DNA from: SZUA-229 sp036567985
Lineage (GTDB): Bacteria > Pseudomonadota > Gammaproteobacteria > SZUA-229
Assembly: GCA_036567985.1 (NCBI GenBank)
Contig: DATCTK010000018.1
Span: forward strand, 1 to 44,096
Length of the DNA stretch: 44,096 nucleotides
Reading direction: 5' to 3'
The notes below the pieces were generated by a model. That model was not told the DNA's origin and made no database searches. It worked only from the letters and a program-made list of their open reading frames with translations. Shown here in pieces: positions 31,307 to 39,628 of the stretch; within the stretch, counting starts at the first letter, position 1; every line of letters starts with the position of its first letter. A program made the translations under genes and the position numbers.

Positions 31307-32623
31307 ATGAAACTATTCAAAAAAACACTGCTGCTCACCGCCTGCAGTGCCATGCTGGGTGGCATCAGCCTGCCAACCCAGGCAGCCAACTGGTTAATGC
31401 TGCAGGGCACCGAACCCAAAGATGCGGCACCGCGTGCCAAGGTATGGGGCTTTGTTCAGGCTCAGTACCAGAAAGATAACAGTGACCCAAATGCCGCTGG
31501 TGGTTATATCCCACCCAAACTGATGGCACCCAACCTCGATTCACAGGATGCCTTTAATGTAAACCGGGCACGTATAGGTGTACGGGGCCAGGGGATGCCG
31601 CTGGATGGCAATGTGAACTATTTTGTGCTGGCGGAACTGGGCAATAACGGCATTACCGCAGCAGAGGGTGGCGCCTCACATGTCACCGATGCCAGTATTA
31701 CACTGAACCATATCAAGGGCGCCCGCCTTCGCATGGGGCTGTTCAAAACCCCGAGCTTCGAAGAAGGCCTGCAGGCTATTCATGTGTTCGACTATATCAA
31801 CTTCACCTCAGTGGGTAATCAGCTGATGCTGGAACGTCGGCCAGCCGCCGGTGATGTACTCAGCCCACCCGCCGCAACACCCAATGCCGACATGAACGCC
31901 TACTCAACACCCGTCGGCGCTTTCCGCGATGTGGGTATACAGGTGTTTGATGCATTCCGCCAGAATGACTGGGAGCACAGTTATGCGGTAATGCTGGGTA
32001 ACGGCAACGGCCTTAACTTCAGCGACAATGACGACAACAAGGATCTGTACCTGTACTGGTCCTCGGAACTGGTTTATGGTGGCAAAGGCGGTCGCCGCGA
32101 AGGTCTGAAAATGTTTGCCTGGCACCAGGATGGCAAGCGCACCAATGTGTATGACAAAACCCAGGAACAGGACCGTACCCGCTCTGGTATCGGTTTCAAG
32201 TACCTGCAAAAACCGTTTCGCGCAACCGCCGAGTACCTCACCGGTGAAGGTATGATATTCCAGGGCCAGCATCGCCCCGGCCCTAACCCGACTGGCACTG
32301 TCGCCAACTTTAACGGCATCTATAACGATGAAGAAGCCAGTGGCTATTACGCCGAATTCGGCTGGTATATTCCAGGCACAAAATGGGAACTGGATCTGCG
32401 TTATGACTCATACACCCGTGGCGAAAACCACCAGACATCTGCCGCAGATGATGAGTCCCGCTATGACACCGCCACCCTCGGGGCGCAGTATCATATCAAC
32501 AAGAAAACACGGGTGAATATGGAGTACTCCAGCCGTGAGTTTGAATCAGACACAACGGCCGTTAACAATCAGTTAGAAGGTGTTGATGCACGATTCGCAA
32601 TACAACTGACGCATATTTTCTAA
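31307..32623 (+). CDS. Outer-membrane porin, phosphate-selective (OprO/OprP) type
   Basis: A 438-residue porin. I use the ATG at 31307 with GGGAG upstream; an ORF start four codons earlier is less likely. The signal peptide ends PTQAANW. The mature protein begins with AKVWGFVQAQYQKD and has NVNRARIGVRGQGMPLDGNVNYFVLAELG, RLRMGLFKTPSFEEGLQA and EYSSREFES. These correspond to the RARLGVRG and G.FK.P.. blocks of the OprO/P family. It closes FAIQLTHIF with the terminal Phe. It probably shares the DsrE transcript and ends at a strong terminator, so it may be a target of the ECF sigma. The permeating solute is unknown; the family name does not prove phosphate. Confidence 0.82.
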   Translation: MKLFKKTLLLTACSAMLGGISLPTQAANWLMLQGTEPKDAAPRAKVWGFVQAQYQKDNSDPNAAGGYIPPKLMAPNLDSQDAFNVNRARIGVRGQGMPLDGNVNYFVLAELGNNGITAAEGGASHVTDASITLNHIKGARLRMGLFKTPSFEEGLQAIHVFDYINFTSVGNQLMLERRPAAGDVLSPPAATPNADMNAYSTPVGAFRDVGIQVFDAFRQNDWEHSYAVMLGNGNGLNFSDNDDNKDLYLYWSSELVYGGKGGRREGLKMFAWHQDGKRTNVYDKTQEQDRTRSGIGFKYLQKPFRATAEYLTGEGMIFQGQHRPGPNPTGTVANFNGIYNDEEASGYYAEFGWYIPGTKWELDLRYDSYTRGENHQTSAADDESRYDTATLGAQYHINKKTRVNMEYSSREFESDTTAVNNQLEGVDARFAIQLTHIF

Positions 32624-32658
32624 GCATTAGAATAGCGGTATAAAACTGGAAACGTTTT

Positions 32659-32681
32659 ACCTCCCTTCGGGGAGGTTTTTT
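32659..32681 (+). terminator. Intrinsic terminator behind the porin gene
   Basis: ACCTCCC-TTCG-GGGAGGT followed by TTTTT, 36 bases beyond the stop; the stable TTCG tetraloop is present. Confidence 0.93.
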
Positions 32682-32820
32682 ATGTACAGGATGTACGGTA
32701 TTTCGCGTGAGGCAGGAAGCCGGTAGCGGTTATGTACAGGACGTACGGTATTTTGCGAGAGGCATGGATGTCGGTAGCAAAGATGTACAGGATGTACGGT
32801 ATTTTGCGATAGGCAGGTCG
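32682..32820 (+). repeat. Three 50-bp units starting at the porin terminator T-tract
   Basis: Units begin at 32682, 32732 and 32783 with ATGTACAGGATGTACGG (second: ATGTACAGGACGTACGG), then TATTT(T)GCG and GAGGCA/CGGTAGC sequence. The third unit is truncated. The same family is present at 20368-20468, also directly behind a terminator and in the same orientation relative to it. The rest of 32624-33140 holds one TTAGTC element and the hipBA control region; no gene is seen. Confidence 0.8.
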
Positions 32821-32823
32821 ATC

Positions 32824-32840
32824 GTCGTTAGTCATTAGTC
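32824..32840 (+). repeat. TTAGTC-rich element, copy 2
   Basis: GTCGTTAGTCATTAGTC, 16/17 identical to 29074-29090, followed by further GTC and GAC words up to about 32875. Confidence 0.6.
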
Positions 32841-33014
32841 GAGTGTCTGTAGTCAAAAGACAAAGAATTGATGACCATCTCAATCTCACAATCTGGACAC
32901 CCATGTTTGCTGTTTTTTTAAATCAGGCATCTACAGGCCCAGGCCACCACTATCGCATTTCTACCACCCCATCCCCCGAAAGCCCCCCCCTTGCAAATAA
33001 CCACACAGCACACT

Positions 33015-33079
33015 ATTAATTATCATATATGATAATTAATACTTAAAAAACACAATAATTAACTTATATGATAATTAAT
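33015..33079. promoter_or_regulatory. Palindromic operator region of hipBA
   Basis: A perfect palindrome with 13-base arms (33015-33040, centre TATCATATATGATA) is followed by a repeat of its right half, TATATGATAATTAAT, at 33065-33079; the starts of the two copies are 39 bases apart. More TTATCA words continue up to the hipB start. HipB-type repressors bind TATC...GATA palindromes, so autoregulation is likely. Confidence 0.6.
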
Positions 33080-33140
33080 TAAATAGCTTTTAATGCTAAT
33101 TATGCTAAATTATCAGTACTTATTATCATTAAAGCTAATT

Positions 33141-33395
33141 ATGAACACACAACTACACGAGCTAATAGAGGAAGCGCTGGAAGTCGCCAGGCAACAGGGC
33201 TACAACCAGAAAGCCCTGGCCGCCAACTCCAGCCTGGATGAAGTGGGCCTGTCGCGCCTGAAAAAAGCCGATGATGCCCGTTTCAGCACCCTGCAGGAGC
33301 TGGGTCGCGTACTCGGTAAGAAACTTGTCTGGGTGGATGACAGCGACGACCTGCCATCGCTGGTACAACGCGGCGAATTGTTCGAGTTTAAATAA
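33141..33395 (+). CDS. hipB: HipB-like antitoxin / transcriptional repressor
   Basis: An 84-residue helix-turn-helix protein. I use the ATG at 33141 (MNTQLHELIEEALEVARQQGYNQ), since the earlier frame start lies in the operator region. The helix-turn-helix spans about 22-60 (NQKALAANSSLDEVGLSRLKKADDARFSTLQELGRVLG), an Xre-like arrangement with a degenerate first helix. The C-terminus is acidic. It ends three bases before hipA, as expected for an antitoxin gene, and the large palindrome upstream fits its role as repressor. The family relation to E. coli HipB is inferred from context more than sequence. Confidence 0.78.
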   Translation: MNTQLHELIEEALEVARQQGYNQKALAANSSLDEVGLSRLKKADDARFSTLQELGRVLGKKLVWVDDSDDLPSLVQRGELFEFK

Positions 33396-33398
33396 GCC

Positions 33399-34775
33399 AT
33401 GAAAGACCGCATCGCTGTTGTCTGGACACGTCTTGGCCCGCAACCCAGCAAAATGGGCACGCTTACCGTCACCGAGCGGGAAGCCCGTTTTACCTACGAA
33501 CCCGCCTACAGCCAGAGCGGGCTGCGCGGCCTGGGACTGGTGTACCCGGCGGATCGTTTCGACAGCACCATCATCCGCCCACGCAGCGAGTACTTCGACC
33601 TGTTTCCTCCCCTGCAGGCACTGATTCCGCCCCGCGCCGAGCGCAATTTTCAACGCGCACTGCTGCTGCAGTATTTAAACAGCATCCATGTTTCACCGGC
33701 GCCCGGCTTTGCCACCGACTGGGAAATGCTCACCCACGCCGGCCACGGCGCAATCGGCCACCTCGATGTTTTCAGCGATGACCAGGCGGCGCTGCAATGG
33801 TATGCCAGTCCATCAAAAAAAGGCCTGGTGGAACTGGATGGCAAATTCGGCTTTAGCCTGAAAGAGTTTATGACCTGGTTTGATGGCGATGCGGAAGCGC
33901 TGATTGAACTGCTCGGCCCCACGCCGAGTGTGGGCGGCGCCATCCCGAAAATCCCCCTGTCAATTTCCCGTAGCGGCTGGGATGGACGCATTGGCCTGCC
34001 CACCCGCTATGGCGACAGCGGTCGAACCGACATTATCCTGAAACTGGAAAACAACCACCAGTACCCCGGCATCACCGAACTCGAAGCCCTGGCACTGCAA
34101 CTGCACCAACAGGCCGGATTTGAAGTACCCCGATTCTGGCCGGTAGAAGTCAATGGCCTGCGCGCCCTGGCCATCGAGCGCTTCGACCGTAACCACAATG
34201 GCGGCACGGTGTTTATGGAATCCATCTACTCCATTCTGGCCAGCGGCAGCAAACACATCAGCCACCATTACAGCGCCCGCTACGACCACATTGCGCAGGC
34301 GCTGGACAACCCGCGGCTGCAGATTGTCAGCCAGCGCAAGGCCGCAAAACAGCACCTGCTGGAACGCCTGATTATGGCCATGCTCACTGGCAATGGTGAC
34401 CTGCACCTGGAAAATCTTGCCATTATCGAACGCAATGGCGAACTGCAGTTCTCGCCGGTATACGACCCGACCCCGATGCGCGCCTACCGGCTTCACGATA
34501 TGCTGTTCCCGCCCGGCATGTCTTTTGGCAACTATGGCGAAATGCCGGACAATCGCACAGGCGAACAGCCAGAAGACTTCAAACAGGCGATGCAGCGTTT
34601 CATAAAAAACCTGGGCATATCCAGAAACGACTACCTGAATTCACTGGAGCGCCTGCTCAAGGCAAGCGCCGACTACCCGCAACAAATCCAGGCACTCAAC
34701 ACCCTGCCCACAGACAATAAAAACCAGCTGATAGCCATTCATCAAAAAACCCGGCGGTTGTTTGAAGCGGGGTGA
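33399..34775 (+). CDS. hipA: HipA-family serine/threonine kinase toxin
   Basis: HipA kinases phosphorylate targets such as glutamyl-tRNA synthetase and can cause persistence. This 458-residue protein has an N-terminal HipA domain (about 1-125) and the gly-rich loop PSVGGAIPKI with Ser177, matching SVAGAQxK in E. coli HipA. LALQLHQQAGFEVP and AIERFDRN follow near 232-264. The catalytic loop TGNGDLHLENL has Asp334 and Asn339 spaced as in HipA (D...N), followed by YDP (Asp356). All kinase residues therefore look intact. It follows hipB by three bases. Substrate is unknown; HipA homologues differ in their targets. Confidence 0.88.
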   Translation: MKDRIAVVWTRLGPQPSKMGTLTVTEREARFTYEPAYSQSGLRGLGLVYPADRFDSTIIRPRSEYFDLFPPLQALIPPRAERNFQRALLLQYLNSIHVSPAPGFATDWEMLTHAGHGAIGHLDVFSDDQAALQWYASPSKKGLVELDGKFGFSLKEFMTWFDGDAEALIELLGPTPSVGGAIPKIPLSISRSGWDGRIGLPTRYGDSGRTDIILKLENNHQYPGITELEALALQLHQQAGFEVPRFWPVEVNGLRALAIERFDRNHNGGTVFMESIYSILASGSKHISHHYSARYDHIAQALDNPRLQIVSQRKAAKQHLLERLIMAMLTGNGDLHLENLAIIERNGELQFSPVYDPTPMRAYRLHDMLFPPGMSFGNYGEMPDNRTGEQPEDFKQAMQRFIKNLGISRNDYLNSLERLLKASADYPQQIQALNTLPTDNKNQLIAIHQKTRRLFEAG

Positions 34776-34803
34776 CACCTACAGACAGACTGAGTTTTTA
34801 ATG

Positions 34804-34841
34804 CTGCCTGTGCGGCAGTCAACGTCATCGAATTCGATGAC
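34804..34841. repeat. Hairpin and 18-bp palindrome behind hipA
   Basis: CTGCC-TGTGC-GGCAG (34804-34818) is followed by the perfect palindrome GTCATCGAATTCGATGAC (34824-34841). There is no T-tract, so this is not a classical terminator. The remaining gap to xseB contains a second TGCCTTTGCGGCA-like hairpin at 34863-34875. Confidence 0.5.
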
Positions 34842-35007
34842 TTTAAAAATAGCTTTCTAAGATGCCTTTGCGGCAATGAACCCACACTATCTGAGTAATC
34901 GAGAGTCATTGCTGCAAAGCCTGACTGCATTGTTCAATGCCGCCCTAGCATCTATTTAACGAAAACAGTACCATACGCCTTCAAGCAACCCGACCACCAT
35001 AAACGCT

Positions 35008-35241
35008 ATGCCACGTAAAACCCCGCTGAATTTCGAAAAAGCCATGTCCGAGCTGGAAGCCCTGGTGGAGGATATGGAACAGGGCGACCTGCCACTGGAA
35101 AAAGCCCTCAAGCATTTTGAAAAAGGCATTTCACTGGCTGCCGATTGCCAGCAGGCACTGGCCAGCGCCGAACAGAAAGTCACTCAGCTGATTGAGCAGA
35201 ATGGCGAGTTACTGGAAAAGCCCTTCGAGATTGACGATTAA
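35008..35241 (+). CDS. xseB: Exodeoxyribonuclease VII small subunit
   Basis: XseB pairs with XseA to form exonuclease VII, which degrades single-stranded DNA. The 77-residue protein matches the family: LNFEKAMSELEALVEDMEQGDLPLEKALKHFEKGISLAADCQQALASAEQKV, two helices that form the coiled-coil subunit. It is first of xseB-ispA-dxs, a classical gammaproteobacterial order, with ispA beginning two bases after its stop. xseA itself is not in the window. Confidence 0.97.
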   Translation: MPRKTPLNFEKAMSELEALVEDMEQGDLPLEKALKHFEKGISLAADCQQALASAEQKVTQLIEQNGELLEKPFEIDD

Positions 35242-35243
35242 GC

Positions 35244-36149
35244 ATGAGTGCAGATAACAGCTTCAAGTCCTCGCTGCAGGTCTACTGCGAGCGGGTTGAC
35301 GAACATTTAAATCGCTGGTTACCCGTCCCCAAAGGCCCCGAAGCGCGATTGCAGGAAGCCATGCGCTATTCCGTCGTCGGTGGTGGTGGCAAACGGGTGC
35401 GTCCGGTACTGGTGTATGCCGCCGGCCAGGCACTGAATGTGGAACTGGAACAGCTGGACGCCTGTGCCTGTGCGGTGGAAATCATCCACGCCTATTCACT
35501 GATTCACGACGACCTGCCAGCCATGGACGACGACGACCTGCGCCGTGGCCGCCCCACCTGCCACAGGGCGTTTGATGAAGCCACCGCGATTCTTGCCGGT
35601 GATGCACTGCAGGCCTTTGCATTTGAAATTCTCGCCGCTGATGAAAACCTGCACACCAGCCCTGCCAATCGCATCGAAATGATCAAACTGCTGGCCCAGG
35701 CCAGTGGTTCAGTGGGCATGGCGGGTGGTCAGGCGATTGACCTTGCGGCAGTAGGCCAGTCACTCAACCTTGATCAACTGGAAAACATGCACCTGCTGAA
35801 AACCGGCGCGCTGATCCGCGCCAGTGTGCTGCTGGGCGCCATGTGCAGCCCCAATGTACAGGCCAGCAAGCTGGAAGCCCTGGACACCTACGCCCGCTGT
35901 GTGGGCCTGGCGTTCCAGATTCATGATGACATACTGGACGTAACCGCAGATACCGAAACCCTGGGCAAGCCACAGGGCTCCGACCAGCAACTCAACAAAC
36001 CCACCTACCCGTCCCTGCTGGGGCTGGAAGGGGCTCAGCAGCGTGCCCGTGAACTGCACCAGCGCGCGATTGAAGCGCTGCAGATTTTTGATGATTCCGC
36101 CGACATATTACGTCAGCTGTCGGCCTATATTATTGAGCGCGGGCACTGA
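35244..36149 (+). CDS. ispA: Farnesyl diphosphate synthase (geranyltranstransferase)
   Basis: IspA condenses isopentenyl diphosphate with dimethylallyl and geranyl diphosphates to make farnesyl diphosphate for quinone and cell-wall lipid carriers. In the 301-residue protein the first aspartate-rich motif is DDLPAMDDDDLRRGRPTCH (about 90-108), and the second is QIHDDILDVTADTETLGKPQGSD. GGKRVRPVL near 49-57 binds the pyrophosphate. The gene lies between xseB and dxs, 20 bases ahead of dxs, and so couples with the pathway's first enzyme. Confidence 0.98.
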   Translation: MSADNSFKSSLQVYCERVDEHLNRWLPVPKGPEARLQEAMRYSVVGGGGKRVRPVLVYAAGQALNVELEQLDACACAVEIIHAYSLIHDDLPAMDDDDLRRGRPTCHRAFDEATAILAGDALQAFAFEILAADENLHTSPANRIEMIKLLAQASGSVGMAGGQAIDLAAVGQSLNLDQLENMHLLKTGALIRASVLLGAMCSPNVQASKLEALDTYARCVGLAFQIHDDILDVTADTETLGKPQGSDQQLNKPTYPSLLGLEGAQQRARELHQRAIEALQIFDDSADILRQLSAYIIERGH

Positions 36150-36169
36150 GCTGGTACACTGAACCCCTG

Positions 36170-38056
36170 ATGACAAGTCCAATTACTCCCCAGTTTCCCT
36201 TACTCGAGTCAATCAACTCACCGGACGATGTGCGCGCTCTGGCAGAAAGCCAGCTCAAGCCTCTCGCCAGCGAGTTGCGCCAGTTTGTGATCCATTCGGT
36301 GGCGCAAACCGGCGGTCACCTGTCCGCCGGGCTGGGCACCGTAGAACTCACCCTGGCACTGCATTATGTGTATAACACGCCGCAGGATAAGCTGGTGTGG
36401 GACGTGGGGCATCAGTCCTATCCGCACAAGATCATTACCGGACGACGCGAGCAGATGGCCAGTATTCGCCAGCATAATGGCCTGTCGGGTTTTCCCAAGC
36501 GTGAAGAAAGCCCCTATGACAGCTTTGGCGTGGGCCACTCCAGCACCTCGATCAGTGCCGCGCTGGGCATGAGTATGGCGGCACGGCTGCAGCAGCGCGA
36601 ACAGAAAACCGTGGCGATTATTGGCGATGGCGCTATGACTGCGGGCATGGCGTTTGAAGCACTGAACCACGGTGGCGACACCGATGCGGATGTACTGGTG
36701 GTGCTGAACGACAATGAAATGTCGATTTCTCCCAATGTGGGGGCGCTTTCCAAACACCTGTCAAAAATCATGTCGGGAAAGATGTATTCCTCCATGCGCA
36801 GCGGTTCCAAGCGGGTGCTGGAAAAACTCTCCATGTGGGACCTGGCACAGCGTACCGAAGAACACGTCAAGGGCATGGTGATGCCCGGCACCCTGTTTGA
36901 AGAACTGGGTTTTCATTATTACGGTCCGGTGGATGGTCACGACATCCCCACCCTGGTCACCATGCTGCGCAACCTGCGCAGCCAGACCGGCCCGCGCCTG
37001 CTGCATGTGGTGACCCGCAAGGGCAAGGGCTATAAACCGGCGGAAGACAACCCCTGCCTGTATCACGGCGTGGGCAGTTTCGACCCGGAAACCGGCAATA
37101 AACTGGACACCGCCTCGGGCAAACCCACCTACACAAAAATCTTTTCCGACTGGGTCTGTGACATGGCCGCTGCCGATGAACGACTGGTGGCGATTACCCC
37201 GGCGATGCGCGAAGGCTCGGGGCTGGTGGAATTTTCCCAACGCTTCCCGGCGCGCTATCACGATGTGGGCATAGCCGAGCAGCATGCGGTGACACTGGCG
37301 GCGGGCATGGCCTGTGAGGGCATCAAGCCGGTGGTGGCGATCTACTCCACCTTCCTGCAACGGGCCTATGACCAGCTGGTACACGATGTGGCAATCCAGA
37401 AACTGCCGGTGCTGTTTGCTATCGACCGCGCCGGGCTGGTGGGTGCCGATGGCCCCACCCATGCGGGCAACCTGGATTTAAGCTATTTGCGCTGTGTGCC
37501 CAATATGCTGGTGATGACACCGGCAGATGAAAACGAATGTCGTCAGATGCTCTGCACCGGCTTTTTACACGATGGGCCCGCTGCAGTGCGCTATCCCCGA
37601 GGCCAGGGGCCAGGCACGACGATTGACCCTGCACTCGAGCCACTGCCTGTCGGAGAGGCGCAACTGCGCCGTCACGGCCATAAAATTGCCATTCTGGCGT
37701 TTGGCAGTATGCTGCAGCCATCACTGGATGCCGCCGAACAGATTGATGCCAGCGTAATTAATATGCGCTTCGTAAAACCCCTGGACAGCAAGATGCTACG
37801 GAAGATCGCCGCCAGCCACGATCTGCTGCTGAGCATTGAAGAAAATGTGGTGGCCGGCGGGGCTGGTAGCGCAGTCAATGAATGGCTGCAGGCCAACGGC
37901 TTTGCCACGCCAGTTATCAACCTGGGCCTGCCGGATCGCTTTGTCGAACACGGTACCACCAGCGAACTGCTCGCCGAATGCGGTCTGGACACAGCTGGCA
38001 TACTCCGTGCCATTGCCGCTCACCCGCTGGGTCAGGAAGACCTGCTGCGCGACTAA
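36170..38056 (+). CDS. dxs: 1-deoxy-D-xylulose-5-phosphate synthase
   Basis: Dxs joins pyruvate and glyceraldehyde-3-phosphate with thiamine diphosphate, the first step of the MEP isoprenoid pathway. The 628-residue protein has KLVWDVGHQSYPHKIITGRR, then the thiamine-diphosphate motif GDGAMTAGMAFEALNHGG...NDNEMSISPNVG. The transketolase-like middle has MREGSGL...DVGIAEQHAVTLAAGMA with the catalytic Glu, and DRAGLVGADGPTHAG. All match E. coli Dxs. It is the end of xseB-ispA-dxs; queD begins 216 bases on. Confidence 0.99.
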   Translation: MTSPITPQFPLLESINSPDDVRALAESQLKPLASELRQFVIHSVAQTGGHLSAGLGTVELTLALHYVYNTPQDKLVWDVGHQSYPHKIITGRREQMASIRQHNGLSGFPKREESPYDSFGVGHSSTSISAALGMSMAARLQQREQKTVAIIGDGAMTAGMAFEALNHGGDTDADVLVVLNDNEMSISPNVGALSKHLSKIMSGKMYSSMRSGSKRVLEKLSMWDLAQRTEEHVKGMVMPGTLFEELGFHYYGPVDGHDIPTLVTMLRNLRSQTGPRLLHVVTRKGKGYKPAEDNPCLYHGVGSFDPETGNKLDTASGKPTYTKIFSDWVCDMAAADERLVAITPAMREGSGLVEFSQRFPARYHDVGIAEQHAVTLAAGMACEGIKPVVAIYSTFLQRAYDQLVHDVAIQKLPVLFAIDRAGLVGADGPTHAGNLDLSYLRCVPNMLVMTPADENECRQMLCTGFLHDGPAAVRYPRGQGPGTTIDPALEPLPVGEAQLRRHGHKIAILAFGSMLQPSLDAAEQIDASVINMRFVKPLDSKMLRKIAASHDLLLSIEENVVAGGAGSAVNEWLQANGFATPVINLGLPDRFVEHGTTSELLAECGLDTAGILRAIAAHPLGQEDLLRD

Positions 38057-38229
38057 AAGCCCTTATCCCCCACAAATACTCTATTTTATTCACAGGCTTA
38101 GGGACTTATCATAAGCTTGCCTGTGAAATGCGCAGCGGTTAAAATCCCACGATTTTACCCTGTTATTTTTTACTGGTTATTTAATGGGTTACAGGTATCG
38201 CTGATCTTGCACAACAGGTCAGCCTCTGC

Positions 38230-38249
38230 GGGCGCATTAACATGCGCCC
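38230..38249 (+). promoter_or_regulatory. Perfect hairpin ahead of queD
   Basis: GGGCGCAT-TAAC-ATGCGCCC, eight base pairs with a four-base loop, 23 bases before the queD ATG, without a T-run. It could be a leader structure or an operator; no known riboswitch fold was recognised. Confidence 0.4.
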
Positions 38250-38272
38250 ACCTACACACCCCCCGAGTTGAT

Positions 38273-38659
38273 ATGGCTGCCAAATACACCCTGAAAATCG
38301 TTACCGACTTTGCATCTGCACATACCCTGAGAGATTATCCGGGGGCCTGTAGCCGTATGCATGGGCATAACTGGAAAGTTGAGCTGGAAGTCGAATCCAC
38401 CCAGCTCAATGAGATCGGTATGGTAGTTGATTTCAAGGCCATCAAAAAAGCCACCAACGATGTTTGCGACCAGCTGGACCACCGCTACCTCAACGAAATA
38501 GAGCCTTTCACCGAGATTAATCCAACCGCCGAAAACATGGCTGCCTGGATTTATCAGGAAGTCGCAAAGAAACTTAACACCGACACGCTACGCGTCAGCT
38601 GCCTCACCCTGTGGGAAACCGAACGTGCCTGTGTGCGCTATAGCGAAGAGACCAATTAG
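38273..38659 (+). CDS. queD: 6-carboxy-tetrahydropterin synthase / PTPS-family enzyme
   Basis: This is a QueD/PTPS-family zinc enzyme of 128 residues acting on dihydroneopterin triphosphate, in queuosine or pterin synthesis. I start at ATG 38273 (MAAKYTLKIVTDFASAHTLRDYPGACSRMHGHNWKVELEVE). The zinc-binding His residues are H17, H30 and H32, and the catalytic Cys is C26, as in QueD. TAENMAAWIYQEVAKKL and LWETERACVRY complete the pattern. The upstream open frame is not conserved. The stop abuts the folE2 start, so the pair is coupled, which supplies substrate and enzyme from one message. Confidence 0.9.
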   Translation: MAAKYTLKIVTDFASAHTLRDYPGACSRMHGHNWKVELEVESTQLNEIGMVVDFKAIKKATNDVCDQLDHRYLNEIEPFTEINPTAENMAAWIYQEVAKKLNTDTLRVSCLTLWETERACVRYSEETN

Positions 38660-39454
38660 ATGACTGATACCACTGCAATCCCTGATGTTCAAAGCAGCCA
38701 GGACAAACGAAAAATCGCCATTAACAAGGTCGGGATCAAGGATATTCGTCATCCGGTGCAGGTAAAGGACCGCTCCGGCCAGGTGCAGCACACCGTGGCA
38801 AATTTCAATATGTATGTCGACCTGCCCCACCATTTCAAGGGCACCCACATGTCGCGTTTCGTGGAAATCCTTAACAGCCACGAACAGGAGATTACGGTTC
38901 AGTCACTGCGCACCATGCTCAGCGAAATGACCGAGCGACTGGATGCGGAAAACGGCCATATTGAAATGAGCTTTACCTATTTCGTCAATAAGGCGGCGCC
39001 GGTTTCCGGCGTAAAAAGCCTGCTTGATTACGAAGTGACATTTTATGGCGAGCGCGTTAACGGTAAAAACACCGTCTCGGTAAAAGTGGTCGTTCCAGTA
39101 ACCAGCCTGTGTCCCTGCTCGAAGAAAATTTCCGAGTACGGCGCGCACAACCAGCGTTCCCATGTCACGGTCAATGTAAAAACCGAAGACTTTATCTGGA
39201 TTGAAGACATTATCGATATCGTGGAAAAAGAAGCGTCCTGTGAACTCTACGGCCTGCTTAAACGCCCGGATGAAAAATACGTCACCGAACGCGCCTACGA
39301 CAATCCAAAATTTGTCGAAGACATGGTGCGCGATGTTGCGGCGCGCCTCAATGAAGATGACCGAGTACTGTCCTATGTACTGGAATCGGAAAACTTCGAA
39401 TCGATTCATAATCACTCGGCCTATGCGCTGATCGAGCACGACAAACGCGCCTGA
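38660..39454 (+). CDS. folE2: GTP cyclohydrolase FolE2 (type IB)
   Basis: FolE2 converts GTP to dihydroneopterin triphosphate, feeding folate and queuosine synthesis, and can use metals other than zinc, unlike FolE. The 264-residue protein starts with the usual IPDVQSSQDKRKIAINKVG. It contains MYVDLPHHFKGTHMSRF, the catalytic block VTSLCPCSKKISEYGAHNQRSH (active Cys at about 151) and the ENFESIHNHSAYA tail. FolE2 genes are often Zur-controlled, but no Zur box was identified here. It directly follows queD and is followed by a bidirectional terminator. Confidence 0.97.
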   Translation: MTDTTAIPDVQSSQDKRKIAINKVGIKDIRHPVQVKDRSGQVQHTVANFNMYVDLPHHFKGTHMSRFVEILNSHEQEITVQSLRTMLSEMTERLDAENGHIEMSFTYFVNKAAPVSGVKSLLDYEVTFYGERVNGKNTVSVKVVVPVTSLCPCSKKISEYGAHNQRSHVTVNVKTEDFIWIEDIIDIVEKEASCELYGLLKRPDEKYVTERAYDNPKFVEDMVRDVAARLNEDDRVLSYVLESENFESIHNHSAYALIEHDKRA

Positions 39455-39487
39455 GTTTCTGAACAACGGAATACATAAAATAAAAAA

Positions 39488-39510
39488 GGCGGTATTTTAC
39501 CGCCCTTTTT
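39488..39510. terminator. Bidirectional terminator between folE2 and the convergent hydrolase gene
   Basis: GGCGGTA-TTT-TACCGCC with a run of six A on the left and of six T on the right, so it works in both directions. It stands 30-odd bases after folE2 and serves the minus-strand hydrolase gene (ending at 39629) too. Confidence 0.93.
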
Positions 39511-39537
39511 TATTACGTATCATATTGCATAACACTC

Positions 39538-39567
39538 GGTGGATCCGCTTCGCTTGATCCACCCTAC
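39538..39567. repeat. GGTGGA/TCCACC palindromic element, copy 2
   Basis: GGTGGATCCG...GATCCACC arms around CTTCGCTT, followed by CTAC; the counterpart is at 10194-10223. Confidence 0.65.
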
Positions 39568-39628
39568 GCTAGTGGCAAATGCTTCTACAGGGTCGCATCC
39601 AACAGATGCCCTGCTAAAAAGCAGGCCA

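Noticed and set aside
36761..37462. 233-residue minus-strand ORF across dxs
   Set aside because: Shadow of dxs; His/Gly-rich composition typical of antisense frames in GC-rich genes.
38057..38272. preQ1 or other known riboswitch before queD
   Set aside because: Only a simple perfect hairpin is present; no preQ1 aptamer arrangement could be recognised.
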